From positions 1 through 17,941 of the forward strand of contig JBFMEX010000086.1 of the NCBI GenBank assembly GCA_040752215.1: DNA of 17,941 nt, in the 5' to 3' direction. This DNA is from JBFMEX01 sp040752215 (GTDB lineage: Bacteria > Pseudomonadota > Alphaproteobacteria > Rhizobiales > Hyphomicrobiaceae). Below are positions 1-7,783 of the stretch, piece by piece. The position numbers were made by a program, and so were the translations under genes. Numbering within the stretch: position 1 is the stretch's first letter; each line of letters begins with the position of its first letter. The notes beneath the pieces are model-generated. The model was given only the letters and a program-made list of their open reading frames with translations, searched no databases and was not told the DNA's origin.

Positions 1-2
1 CC

Positions 3-1529
3 GAGTGGATCGAGCCGAGCCTTGCCGCGCGCGAGGCGTGGCGGCCCTGGCGGTCCGCGCTCGCCGAGGCGCACCAGGACCCGACGACCGCCGACCCGCG
101 CCGCCGGCTCGCTTATGACGAAATTTTCGCCAACCAGCTGGCGCTCCTGCTCCTCCGCCAGTCGGCGCGGCGCAAGCGCGGAGTCGCGCTCGCCGGAACG
201 GGCACGCTGCTCGACAGGCTCAAGCTTCCCTACGAGCACACCGCGGCGCAGCGGCGGGTGATCGCCGAGATCCGCGGCGACATGGAGCAAAACGTGCCGA
301 TGCTCCGGCTGCTGCAGGGCGACGTCGGCTCGGGCAAGACGGTGGTCGCGCTGATGGCGATGGCGATTGCGGTCGAGGCCGGCGCGCAGGCCGCGCTGAT
401 GGCGCCGACCGAGGTGCTGGCACGCCAGCACTTCGAGACAATCCAGCCGCTCGCCGACGCGGCCGGGCTCCGGATTGGATTGCTCACCGGGCGCGAGAAG
501 GGCCGGCCGCGGAAAGACGTGCTGGAGCGGCTCGCGGCCGGCGAGATCGACATCCTGATCGGCACCCACGCGCTGTTCCAGAGCGACGTCGTGTTCCGCG
601 ACCTCGCGTTCGCGGTGATCGACGAGCAGCACCGCTTCGGCGTCCACCAGCGCCTCGCCTTACAGTCGAAGGGCGGCGGCGGCGGCGCGAACGTGCTGGT
701 GATGACCGCGACGCCGATCCCGCGCACGCTGCTGATGACCCACTATGGGGATCTCGACGTGTCGCGGCTGACCGAGAAGCCGGCGGGGCGCAAGCCGGTC
801 GTCACCAAGGCCATTGCGCTCGAGGCGATCGAGCGGCTGATCGAGCGCATCCGCGTGCAACTCGCCGAGGGGGCGCAGGTCTACTGGGTGTGCCCGCTGA
901 TCGAGGGCTCCGAGGAGAGCGAGCTCGCGGCGGCGGAGGAGCGCCACGCACACCTCGTGCAGACATTCGGCGATTGTGTCGGTCTGCTGCATGGCGGCAT
1001 GAGCGGCGCAGTCAAGGACGCGACGATGGCGGCATTCGCCGAGGGCCGTCTCAAGGTGCTGGTCTCGACGACGGTCATCGAGGTCGGCGTCAACGTGCCG
1101 AATGCCACCATCATGGTGATCGAGCACGCCGAGCGCTTCGGCCTCGCCCAGCTGCACCAGTTGCGCGGGCGGGTCGGGCGCGGCAGCCGCGAGAGCTTCT
1201 GCATGCTGCTCTACAAGGCGCCGCTCGGTGAGACGGCAAGAGCGCGGCTCGAGATGATGGAGGCGACCGAGGACGGGTTCCTGATCGCCGAGAAGGATCT
1301 CGAGTTGCGCGGCGGCGGCGAGGTGCTGGGTGCACGCCAGAGCGGGCTGCCGGAGTTCCGCGTCGCCAACGTGCCGGGCTTCGAGACGTTGCTGATGGCG
1401 GCGCGCGACGACGCGCAGCTCGTGCTCGCCGCCGACCCGATGCTCGCCGGCCCGCGCGGGCAAGCGTTGCGCGCGCTACTCTACCTGTTCGAGTGTGACG
1501 AGGCCGTTCGCCTGTTCCGCGCCGCGTAG
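3..1529 (+). CDS. recG: ATP-dependent DNA helicase RecG (5'-truncated by window edge)
   Basis: RecG remodels stalled replication forks and branch-migrates Holliday junctions in the cytoplasm. The open frame runs from the left edge without a stop, so the gene starts outside the window; about 508 residues are visible against roughly 690-700 for the family, meaning the N-terminal wedge domain is mostly missing. The SF2 helicase core is intact: Walker A GDVGSGKT (318-341), Walker B as DEQH (621-632), the motif TATPIPRT near 704, VSTTVIEVGVNVPNA near 1065, and motif VI QLHQLRGRVGRG near 1150. The C-terminal RecG signature DLELRGGGEVLGARQSGLPEF follows. It ends 19 bp before the convergent DUF502 gene. 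The first in-frame ATG (258) is internal, since the upstream frame encodes conserved RecG sequence such as RRRLAYDEIFANQLAL. Identity is very secure. Confidence 0.97.
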   Translation, partial: EWIEPSLAAREAWRPWRSALAEAHQDPTTADPRRRLAYDEIFANQLALLLLRQSARRKRGVALAGTGTLLDRLKLPYEHTAAQRRVIAEIRGDMEQNVPMLRLLQGDVGSGKTVVALMAMAIAVEAGAQAALMAPTEVLARQHFETIQPLADAAGLRIGLLTGREKGRPRKDVLERLAAGEIDILIGTHALFQSDVVFRDLAFAVIDEQHRFGVHQRLALQSKGGGGGANVLVMTATPIPRTLLMTHYGDLDVSRLTEKPAGRKPVVTKAIALEAIERLIERIRVQLAEGAQVYWVCPLIEGSEESELAAAEERHAHLVQTFGDCVGLLHGGMSGAVKDATMAAFAEGRLKVLVSTTVIEVGVNVPNATIMVIEHAERFGLAQLHQLRGRVGRGSRESFCMLLYKAPLGETARARLEMMEATEDGFLIAEKDLELRGGGEVLGARQSGLPEFRVANVPGFETLLMAARDDAQLVLAADPMLAGPRGQALRALLYLFECDEAVRLFRAA

Positions 1530-1548
1530 CGCGCGCCACGGATACGGA

Positions 1549-2424
1549 CTACTTGCGCCCGCTCTTGTGCTTGGCGCGCTGCAGCGCCTCGGCGACCGAG
1601 GTCGGCGCCGGGCCGGCGATGCCGGGCGCGACGAGGCTCGCCGGCCGCGAGCCGCTGCCCGCCCCCGCGTGGCCCGCGATTTCGGGCATCACCATGCCGC
1701 CGGAGATGATGATTTTGGCGGCGTCCTCGACGTTCATGTTGAGGAACGTCACTTCCTTTCTCGGCAGGAAGCAGATGAAGCCGGTCGGCGGCACGATGCC
1801 GGTCGGCATGAAGACCGTCAGCAGGTCGCTCTCCCCGCCCGGGCGCGCCCGGCTGATCTCACCCGACGTCTCGCCGGTGACGAACACCAGCGACCACAAT
1901 CCCTTCGACGGGAACTCGATCAGCCCGACCTTCTGGAAGCCCTGGTTGGGACCGGTCGCAGTGACCACGGATTCGAAGATCTGCTTCAGTGCCCGGTAGA
2001 CGTTGCGCACGATCGGCATGCGACCGAGCATCAGCTCGCCGAAGCTGACAAGTGTGCGGCCGAGCAGGTTGGCGGCCAATGCTCCGATCAGCGTGAGCCC
2101 GATGATGCCGAACAGCAGACCGATGCCCGGTACCGCGAACGGCAGGTAGGTGTCGGGCAGATAGCTCTTCGGCACGAACGGCTTCACCCACGCATCGGCG
2201 ACGTTGATGAACCACCAGATGATGTAGAGCGTGATGGTGACCGGGCCGACGATCAAGAGGCCGGTCAGGAAGTAGTTGCGCAGCCGTGCACCCAGATGCC
2301 AGCCGATCGGCTCGTCGTCGATGGCGAGGCGCTGCAGGCCGGCACGCAGTTCGGCGCGCGCCGCCTCGTGCTCCGAGGCGGCGGCCTGGCCGTGACGCTT
2401 GCCGTCGTGGGATGGCTTACTCAT
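1549..2424 (-). CDS. DUF502 family integral membrane protein
   Basis: This 291-residue protein matches the DUF502 family by its order of features: a charged N-terminal tail (1-48), a first membrane segment at about 50-74 (RNYFLTGLLIVGPVTITLYI), a second at about 96-121, then a soluble domain with the family-typical stretches MPIVRNVYRALKQI, LVFVTGETSGEI and VFMPTGIVPPTGF, and GGMVMPE near the end. The biochemical function of the family is not established; it acts in the cytoplasmic membrane. The C-terminus (after about residue 245) is a low-complexity, lysine/arginine-ending tail. The gene is convergent to recG and 141 bp downstream of the SPOR protein gene on the same strand, so it may be the last gene of the glmU-glmS transcript. 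ATG at 2424 is the first start in the frame and leaves both membrane segments intact. Confidence 0.9.
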   Translation of the reverse strand: MSKPSHDGKRHGQAAASEHEAARAELRAGLQRLAIDDEPIGWHLGARLRNYFLTGLLIVGPVTITLYIIWWFINVADAWVKPFVPKSYLPDTYLPFAVPGIGLLFGIIGLTLIGALAANLLGRTLVSFGELMLGRMPIVRNVYRALKQIFESVVTATGPNQGFQKVGLIEFPSKGLWSLVFVTGETSGEISRARPGGESDLLTVFMPTGIVPPTGFICFLPRKEVTFLNMNVEDAAKIIISGGMVMPEIAGHAGAGSGSRPASLVAPGIAGPAPTSVAEALQRAKHKSGRK

Positions 2425-2565
2425 GCGCCGCTGTCGTGCCCTGCTTGCGCCCGAGGTGCGCTACCCCGGGCTCGACGGCATTGTTCCACGGACGCGCGCG
2501 AAGCAGAAGCCGGCAATTGACGCTCGGATGGGCGAGCGGTGCGAAACCGGCCCCCGACCAGCGCC

Positions 2566-4011
2566 CTACTCGGTCAGCACCATGCAGTCGTAGCCGCTCG
2601 GGCGCAGCACCTGGCAAAGCTTGGCCGGCTCGGTCTGATCGGGATAGGGCCCGACCTTGACGGCATAGAAGGTGCCCATATTGCCGTACACCTTCTCCTC
2701 GATCGCCGGCTCGCGGGCATCGAGGCGGAAGCCGTGCTCCTTGCGTAACCGGTCGGCGATGGTGGCCGCCGCCTCGCGCGAGCGCACCGAGGCGACCTGC
2801 ACCTGCACCTGTCGCGCTGCGGGCGCGGCTGCCTTGACGGCGGCAGGACTTGGCGCCGCGGGCACGGCGACTGCCGCGGTGCGCACCGGCTGGAGGGCCG
2901 GCGGCGGCGCGGTCGCACCCACCGTCGTCCCGCTCCACGAGGAGACGGCCGTGGTCGGGGCGCCGGTCGAAGCGGTCGTCAGCCCGCTCGCACTCGGCTC
3001 GGTCGGTGCCGACGCCGAGGAGCCGCCAGAGAACAGATTGCTGAAGAAGCCAGCGACGCTGCTGGAGGAGCCCCCGCCGGATGCAGCAGGCGCGGCCGAC
3101 GGCGAGGGCGGGAGAGGCGGCGCCACCGTCGGCGCGGGAGCGACAGGGGCGGGCTCGACACGCGCGGGCGCGGTCGCGGTCTGCCAGCTCGCCGGGGTTG
3201 CCGCGACCGGCGTCCGAGCCGGTAGGGGCGCCGGTGCCGGGATCGCGGTGGCCGGAGTGGCCGCGACGGGGCGCGGCGTCGGAGCGGCCGCGGCAACAGG
3301 GGCCGACGGCGCGGCGGCGGGCGGCTCCGCTGACGCTTGCGACGGCGACTTCGATCCGCCCGAGAACAGATTCGTGAAGAAGCTGCCGACGTTGGCCGAA
3401 GAAGTGCCGCTGTCCGAAGCCGGCTCGTCCGGCGGACTCGCGACGGCGGCCCTCGCCGGCGGGCGCTCGCTCCCGGCCGGCGCGCTGGTGGTCTGCCAGC
3501 CCGTCGCAACGCCAGTCGCCGCCGCCACGGTCGGCTGAGGGCTTGCCGCCGCTGCGGGAGGTACGGGCGATGGCGCCGGCGGTGCTGCGGCGGCGACTTT
3601 GGCCGCGCCCTGATCGGCGACGCCGGCCTCCTTGTAGGCGGCAGCGCGCTGCTCGGTTGCGTCGGCGCGTTCGGCCTCGGAGAGCCCGCCCTTGATCCAC
3701 ATTGCGTTGGTCAGGTCGGCGATCGCCTGCGCCGGCTTGCCCTGGCGGCGCTGGGCGAGGCCACGGTAATAGAGCGCCTTGGCCATGCCGGCGCTGTCGA
3801 GCGAGCCGGTGGAGAGTGCCGACGTCAGCGTGGTGACGGCGTCAGCCGGCTTGCCGGCCTCGAGCGACTTGACGCCGGAGGTCAAGAGCTCGGCGCCCTT
3901 GCCGGGAGCCGCCACGGCCGAATGGGCGAGCAGAATTGTCAGCGCCGCCGTGCCGGCCGCGAACATCCCCGAATATCTCTGGAAGGCGCCCGCTCGTCTC
4001 GCGTGCCCCAT
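2566..4011 (-). CDS. Exported TPR and SPOR domain protein with duplicated linker module
   Basis: This 481-residue protein has an N-terminal signal segment (about 1-35, ending AHSAVAA), a TPR-like helical region (about 38-135, with ALYYRGLAQRRQGKPAQAIADLTNA), a long Pro/Ala/Ser linker (about 140-400) and a C-terminal SPOR domain (about 400-481, starting RQVQVQVASVRSREAA). SPOR domains bind denuded glycan strands at division septa, so a periplasmic role in division or wall remodelling is inferred. The linker carries a repeated pair of motifs: GWQTTSAPAG (171) with VGSFFTNLFSGGS (208), and SWQTATAPAR (275) with VAGFFSNLFSGGS (319), an internal duplication of about 105-110 residues. It lies 123 bp downstream of glmS on the same strand. 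ATG 4011 gives a plausible signal peptide; M16 (3966) is an alternative. Exact target is unknown. Confidence 0.87.
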   Translation of the reverse strand: MGHARRAGAFQRYSGMFAAGTAALTILLAHSAVAAPGKGAELLTSGVKSLEAGKPADAVTTLTSALSTGSLDSAGMAKALYYRGLAQRRQGKPAQAIADLTNAMWIKGGLSEAERADATEQRAAAYKEAGVADQGAAKVAAAAPPAPSPVPPAAAASPQPTVAAATGVATGWQTTSAPAGSERPPARAAVASPPDEPASDSGTSSANVGSFFTNLFSGGSKSPSQASAEPPAAAPSAPVAAAAPTPRPVAATPATAIPAPAPLPARTPVAATPASWQTATAPARVEPAPVAPAPTVAPPLPPSPSAAPAASGGGSSSSVAGFFSNLFSGGSSASAPTEPSASGLTTASTGAPTTAVSSWSGTTVGATAPPPALQPVRTAAVAVPAAPSPAAVKAAAPAARQVQVQVASVRSREAAATIADRLRKEHGFRLDAREPAIEEKVYGNMGTFYAVKVGPYPDQTEPAKLCQVLRPSGYDCMVLTE

Positions 4012-4134
4012 TGGTCCGCCCCTCGTCCTCTGCTCGGCGCAGAACTGCCCCCACGCGCCGATTTCTAAGCCAACACGGGCCGCGAGGCAAATTCAAGGCC
4101 GCCGAAGGGCGCCGGAAGGCCCCTCGGACGGGGA

Positions 4135-5955
4135 CTACTCCACAGTCACGGACTTGGCCAGATTGCGCGGCTGATCGACATCTGTGCCCATGAAAACAGC
4201 GGTATGATACGCGATCAGCTGGATCGGCACGGCATAGAGCAGCGGGCTCGTGAAGGGGTGGCAGTCGGGCATCGTCACGTGGCCCGCCAGTTGGCACCCG
4301 GCGCGCTGCGAATCACAATTCGAGATCAGCACGATCTGCCCGCCGCGCGCGGCCACCTCCTGCATGTTGGACACGGTCTTGTCGAACAAGTCGTCGGCAG
4401 GGGCCACGACGATGACCGGCACGTTCTCGTTGATCAGCGCGATCGGCCCGTGCTTCAGCTCGCCGGCGGCATAGCCCTCGGCGTGAATATACGAGATCTC
4501 CTTGAGTTTCAGCGCGCCCTCGAGCGCGATCGGATAGGAAGTGCCGCGCCCGAGATAGAGCACGTCCTTCGCCTTCGAGAGGTCGTGGGCGAGGCGCTCG
4601 TAGAGCGGCTCGTTATGCAGCAGCCCGGCGATGTGTCGCGGCACCTCGACGAGCGCCTGGACCAGCTCCGCCTCGCGCGCCTGGTCGATGACGCCGCGCG
4701 CCCGGCCGAGCGCGATGGCGAGGCAGGCGAGCACGGTCAGCTGACACGTGAATGCCTTGGTCGAAGCGACGCCGATCTCGGGCCCGGCCAGCGTCGGCAG
4801 GGGGGCGTCGGACTCGCGCGCGATGGTCGAGGTGCGCACGTTGACGATGGCAGCGATGCGCTGGCCCGCCGCCTTGGCATAGCGCAGCGTCGCCAGCGTG
4901 TCGGCCGTCTCGCCCGACTGCGACACGAACACCGCGAGCCCGCCCTCGGGCAGCGGCGCCTCGCGGTAGCGCATCTCGGAGGCAACGTCGATCTCGACCG
5001 GCAGCCGGGCGTAGCGCTCGATCCAGTACTTGCCGACGAGGCCCGCGTAGTAGGCGGTGCCGCATGCCGAGAGCGTGACGCGGCTGATCGAGGCGAGATC
5101 GACGCCGAGATCGGGGAACGCGACGCGGCCGGCGGCCATGTCGATGTAGTTGGCCAGCGTGTGCGAGATCACCTCAGGCTGCTCATGGATTTCCTTGGCC
5201 ATGAAGTGGCGGTGATTGCCCTTGTCGACCAGCAGGGCGCTCGCCACCGAGCGCACCATGGGCCGCTCGACGACCGCGCCCGAGCGGTCGTGGATCGCGA
5301 CGCCCGAGCGATGCAGCACCGCCCAGTCGCCCTCCTCGAGGTAGGTGATCGCGTCGGTGAACGGCGCTAGCGCGATGGCGTCCGAGCCCAGGTACATCTC
5401 GCCCTTGCCGTGGCCGATGGCGAGCGGGCTGCCCTGGCGGGCGGCGATCATCAGGTCGTCCTCGCCGGCGAAGATGATGCCGAGCGCGAACGCGCCCTCG
5501 AGCCGACCGAGCGCCGCCTCGACCGCCTGCTCGGGTCGAGCGCCGCCGGCCATCGCATCGGTGATGAGATGTACCACCGCCTCGGTATCGGTGTCGGTCT
5601 CGAACACATGGCCCTTGGCGGTCAGCTCCGCCTTGAGCTCGCGGTAGTTCTCGATGATGCCGTTGTGCACCACCGACACCTTCGGGCTCATGTGCGGATG
5701 GGCGTTGCGCTCTGTCGGGCGGCCGTGCGTCGCCCAGCGCGTGTGGCCGATGCCGATGCGCCCCGACAGTGGCTCCTCGATCAGCCGGCGCTCGAGGTTC
5801 TTCAGCTTGCCTTCCGCACGCCTGCGGCCGAGATGGCCGTTCTCCACCGTCGCGACACCGGCCGAGTCATAGCCCCGATATTCGAGCCGGCGCAGCGCCT
5901 CGACCAGGTCCTCGGCGACCGGCTTGCTGCCCAGTATTCCAACGATGCCGCACAT
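4135..5955 (-). CDS. glmS: Glutamine--fructose-6-phosphate aminotransferase (isomerizing)
   Basis: GlmS converts fructose-6-phosphate and glutamine to glucosamine-6-phosphate, the first committed step to UDP-GlcNAc for peptidoglycan and lipid A. The 606-residue length is normal. The N-terminal glutaminase starts MCGIVGILG, with Cys2 as nucleophile, followed by LEYRGYDSAG, GIGHTRWATHG and HNGIIENY. Two SIS sugar-isomerase domains follow: the first with SACGTAYYAGLVGKYW and SQSGETADTLATLRYAK, the second with LGRGTSYPIALEGALKLKEISY and AEGYAAGELKHGPIAL. The C-terminus DQPRNLAKSVTVE is the family end. It is 113 bp downstream of glmU on the same strand, so co-transcription is likely. I saw no glmS ribozyme-like leader in the 113-bp gap, as expected outside Gram-positives. 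Start ATG 5955 is fixed by Cys2. Confidence 0.98.
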   Translation of the reverse strand: MCGIVGILGSKPVAEDLVEALRRLEYRGYDSAGVATVENGHLGRRRAEGKLKNLERRLIEEPLSGRIGIGHTRWATHGRPTERNAHPHMSPKVSVVHNGIIENYRELKAELTAKGHVFETDTDTEAVVHLITDAMAGGARPEQAVEAALGRLEGAFALGIIFAGEDDLMIAARQGSPLAIGHGKGEMYLGSDAIALAPFTDAITYLEEGDWAVLHRSGVAIHDRSGAVVERPMVRSVASALLVDKGNHRHFMAKEIHEQPEVISHTLANYIDMAAGRVAFPDLGVDLASISRVTLSACGTAYYAGLVGKYWIERYARLPVEIDVASEMRYREAPLPEGGLAVFVSQSGETADTLATLRYAKAAGQRIAAIVNVRTSTIARESDAPLPTLAGPEIGVASTKAFTCQLTVLACLAIALGRARGVIDQAREAELVQALVEVPRHIAGLLHNEPLYERLAHDLSKAKDVLYLGRGTSYPIALEGALKLKEISYIHAEGYAAGELKHGPIALINENVPVIVVAPADDLFDKTVSNMQEVAARGGQIVLISNCDSQRAGCQLAGHVTMPDCHPFTSPLLYAVPIQLIAYHTAVFMGTDVDQPRNLAKSVTVE

Positions 5956-6046
5956 TGCCTCGAACCCGCTTCTGACCCACCTCAGCCGTGCTTGCCGCCC
6001 AAGCCGGCAAATCTCAATTCAAACTGTGTTTCAGCGTTTACACTCG

Positions 6047-6062
6047 GCGCCCGGCGGGGCGC
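6047..6062 (-). terminator. GC-rich hairpin just after glmU
   Basis: Seven bases after the glmU stop there is a 6-bp stem (GCGCCC / GGGCGC) with a 4-base loop. There is no T run after it, so it is a weak candidate for termination and may instead be an RNA-stabilising or pause structure between glmU and glmS. The rest of the 113-bp gap shows no convincing promoter. Confidence 0.3.
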
Positions 6063-6068
6063 GCTTCG

Positions 6069-7433
6069 CTATGACTTGGCCGCCGCTGCCTTTCTGCGCG
6101 CCATCATGGCGCGGAACTTGGCGGCCCATCCGGCACGCTCCTCCTGCGCGCTGCGCTCGAGCGCTAGCGCGTCGGCGGCGACGTCCTTCGAGATCACGCT
6201 GCCCGAGCCGACATAGGCGCCGTCGCCGATCTTGACCGGCGCGACGAGTGCCGAGTTGGAGCCTATGAAGGCACCCTTGCCGATCTCGGTCTTGTGCTTG
6301 AAGAAGCCGTCGTAGTTGCAGAAGATCGTGCCGGCCCCGATGTTGGCTCCGGCGCCGACGCTGCCGTCGCCGAGATAGGCGAGATGGTTGGCCTTGGCGC
6401 CCGCGCCGAGCACGACATTCTTGACCTCGACGAAATTGCCGATGTGGACGTCGGCGCCGAGGTCGGCACCGGGACGCAGACGCGCGAAGGGGCCGACGCG
6501 GGCGCCCTTGCCGATGTGCGCTCTCTCGATGTGGCAGTTGGCCTTGATCTCGGCCCCGTCCTCGATCGTCACGCCGGGTCCGATGAAGACGTTCGGCTCG
6601 ATGGTCACATCGCGGCCGACGACGGTGTCGTAGCTGAGCCAGACCGTCTCCGGCGCGATCAGCGTCGCGCCCTCGCGCATCACCTCGCGCCGGCGGCGGC
6701 GCTGATAGATCGCCTCGGCCTCGGCCAACTGGTCGCGGGCGTTGACGCCGAGCACCTCGTCCTCGCGGCACAGAACGATACTCGCCCGATGGCCTCCCAC
6801 CCGCGCAATCTCGATCGCATCCGTCAGATAGTGCTCGCCCTTGGCATTGGCGTTGCCGATGCGCGTCAGCACGCCGAGCAGATCCGGCAGGCGGAACGCC
6901 AGCACACCCGAGTTGCACAACCCTATCGCGCGCTCGGCCTCGCTCGCGTCCTTCTCCTCGCGGATGGCCAGGAGGTCGCCAGCGGGATCGCGCAGCAGGC
7001 GGCCGTAGCCCGTCGGATCCACCGCCTCGAAGCCGAGCACCGCCACGCCTGCGCCAGCATCCAACGCAGCGCGCAGCCGCCCGAGCGTCTCGACTTCGAT
7101 CAGCGGCGTATCGGCGTAGAGCACCAGGACGTCGCCCCGATGCCCGGCGATCGCCTCGCGCGCCGCCAGCACGGCGTCGGCGGTGCCGAGCTGATTCTCT
7201 TGCACGTGCACGCTGGCGCCCGGCGCCTCGCGTGCTACCACCTTGGCGACATCGTCCATGCCGGGACCGATGACGACCGCCAGGCGTGCACCGCCGGCCG
7301 AGGCCGCGGTCGCCAGCACGTGCGCGAGCATCGAGCGCCCGGCGATCTCATGCAGCACCTTGGGCCGGGCCGACTTCATGCGCGTGCCCTTGCCGGCGGC
7401 GAGCACGATGGTGAGGAGTGACGGCGTCGTCAT
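6069..7433 (-). CDS. glmU: Bifunctional UDP-GlcNAc pyrophosphorylase / GlcN-1-P acetyltransferase
   Basis: GlmU acetylates glucosamine-1-phosphate and then couples it to UTP, giving UDP-GlcNAc. With the start at 7433 the protein has 454 residues, the usual length. The N-terminal uridyltransferase has LAAGKGTRMKS (11-21), PKVLHEIAG and LYADTPLI (about 105-112, metal-binding Asp). The C-terminal left-handed beta-helix begins near 255 and shows hexapeptide repeats; the acetyltransferase catalytic His is H350 in KANHLAYLGD, followed by GAGANIGAGTIFCNYDG. The frame stays open to an ATG at 7613, but the extra 60 residues do not resemble GlmU. Two ATGs lie at 7439 and 7433; an AGGA sits 5 bases before the second and is immediately adjacent to the first, favouring 7433. 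It heads the glmU-glmS cluster, divergent from the SPOR-like gene at 7784. Confidence 0.97.
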   Translation of the reverse strand: MTTPSLLTIVLAAGKGTRMKSARPKVLHEIAGRSMLAHVLATAASAGGARLAVVIGPGMDDVAKVVAREAPGASVHVQENQLGTADAVLAAREAIAGHRGDVLVLYADTPLIEVETLGRLRAALDAGAGVAVLGFEAVDPTGYGRLLRDPAGDLLAIREEKDASEAERAIGLCNSGVLAFRLPDLLGVLTRIGNANAKGEHYLTDAIEIARVGGHRASIVLCREDEVLGVNARDQLAEAEAIYQRRRRREVMREGATLIAPETVWLSYDTVVGRDVTIEPNVFIGPGVTIEDGAEIKANCHIERAHIGKGARVGPFARLRPGADLGADVHIGNFVEVKNVVLGAGAKANHLAYLGDGSVGAGANIGAGTIFCNYDGFFKHKTEIGKGAFIGSNSALVAPVKIGDGAYVGSGSVISKDVAADALALERSAQEERAGWAAKFRAMMARRKAAAAKS

Positions 7434-7438
7434 GGTCA

Positions 7439-7442
7439 TCCT
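7439..7442 (-). promoter_or_regulatory. Shine-Dalgarno deciding the glmU start
   Basis: AGGA on the minus strand lies 5 bases upstream of ATG 7433. The alternative ATG at 7439 abuts it with no spacer, so 7433 is the better start. Confidence 0.55.
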
Positions 7443-7711
7443 GTGGGCGCCGCCAACAAACGGCGGGCGACGGTGCGCTGCATAGGGCTTGCGGATTCGC
7501 CGCTGGCGAGCAAGTGGCAAGCAATTGCCGGGCCAGCGGTACAGCGGTGCAGCGGCGAGTTGCAGTGCCACATTTCGAGGCCCGGCTTCAAGAGCGGTGC
7601 CCCAGAGTTGCATCGACGCGTCCCGTCCACAGCCGAAAGGTGGCCCCCAGCGGCCGATTCGTTGACCGCTCGGAGCGACTCGCGACAGGGTCCAGTCAAC
7701 TGTTCCGCCAG

Positions 7712-7717
7712 TATAAT
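7712..7717 (+). promoter_or_regulatory. Candidate -10 box for SPOR-like gene
   Basis: TATAAT matches the sigma-70 -10 consensus exactly and is followed by TTTT, which stands out in this GC-rich sequence. It is about 67 bp before ATG 7784. No good -35 lies at 16-18 bp; TTGACC at 7662-7667 is too far upstream. Moderate confidence. Confidence 0.45.
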
Positions 7718-7750
7718 TTTCTCAGTGCGGAGCAATTTCGCTCGTAGATG

Positions 7751-7770
7751 GGACCCCGGCTCGACCGGGG
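7751..7770. repeat. Short palindromic element (copy 1)
   Basis: CCCCGG (7754-7759), loop CTCGA and CCGGGG (7765-7770) form a perfect 6-bp stem. It would lie in the leader of the SPOR-like mRNA, 13 bp before ATG 7784. A 15/20 match with the same stem and loop size occurs at 17909-17928, suggesting a dispersed intergenic palindrome family. Confidence 0.45.
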
Positions 7771-7783
7771 ATGCTGCCAAGTC

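Larger units (their letters stand above)
7434..7783. other. Divergent intergenic region between glmU and SPOR-like gene
   Basis: This 350-bp stretch has no convincing gene; open frames across it are upstream extensions of the flanking genes or shadows. It contains the glmU leader at the left, a consensus -10 box at 7712-7717 reading to the right, and a hairpin at 7751-7770 near the SPOR-like start. Base composition becomes more AT-rich only around 7701-7740, consistent with a promoter there. No tRNA-like or riboswitch-like structure was recognised. Confidence 0.6.

Noticed and set aside
1495..2520. 341-residue plus-strand open frame across the DUF502 gene
   Set aside because: Antisense shadow of the DUF502 gene; translation is low-complexity and the minus-strand product has clear membrane segments and family motifs.
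2672..3538. 288-residue Ala/Gly-rich plus-strand open frame
   Set aside because: Antisense to the Pro/Ala linker of the SPOR protein; composition is explained by that repeat-rich linker.
4094..4130. Possible terminator hairpin between glmS and the SPOR gene
   Set aside because: The stretch is rich in GGCC-like and GCC repeats but I found no stem longer than 4 bp that is clearly better than alternatives, and no T run.
4204..5370. 388-residue plus-strand open frame antisense to glmS
   Set aside because: It is the high-GC shadow of glmS, Arg/His/Asp-rich without any domain.
6294..7421. 375-residue plus-strand open frame antisense to glmU
   Set aside because: Shadow of glmU; no recognisable motif.
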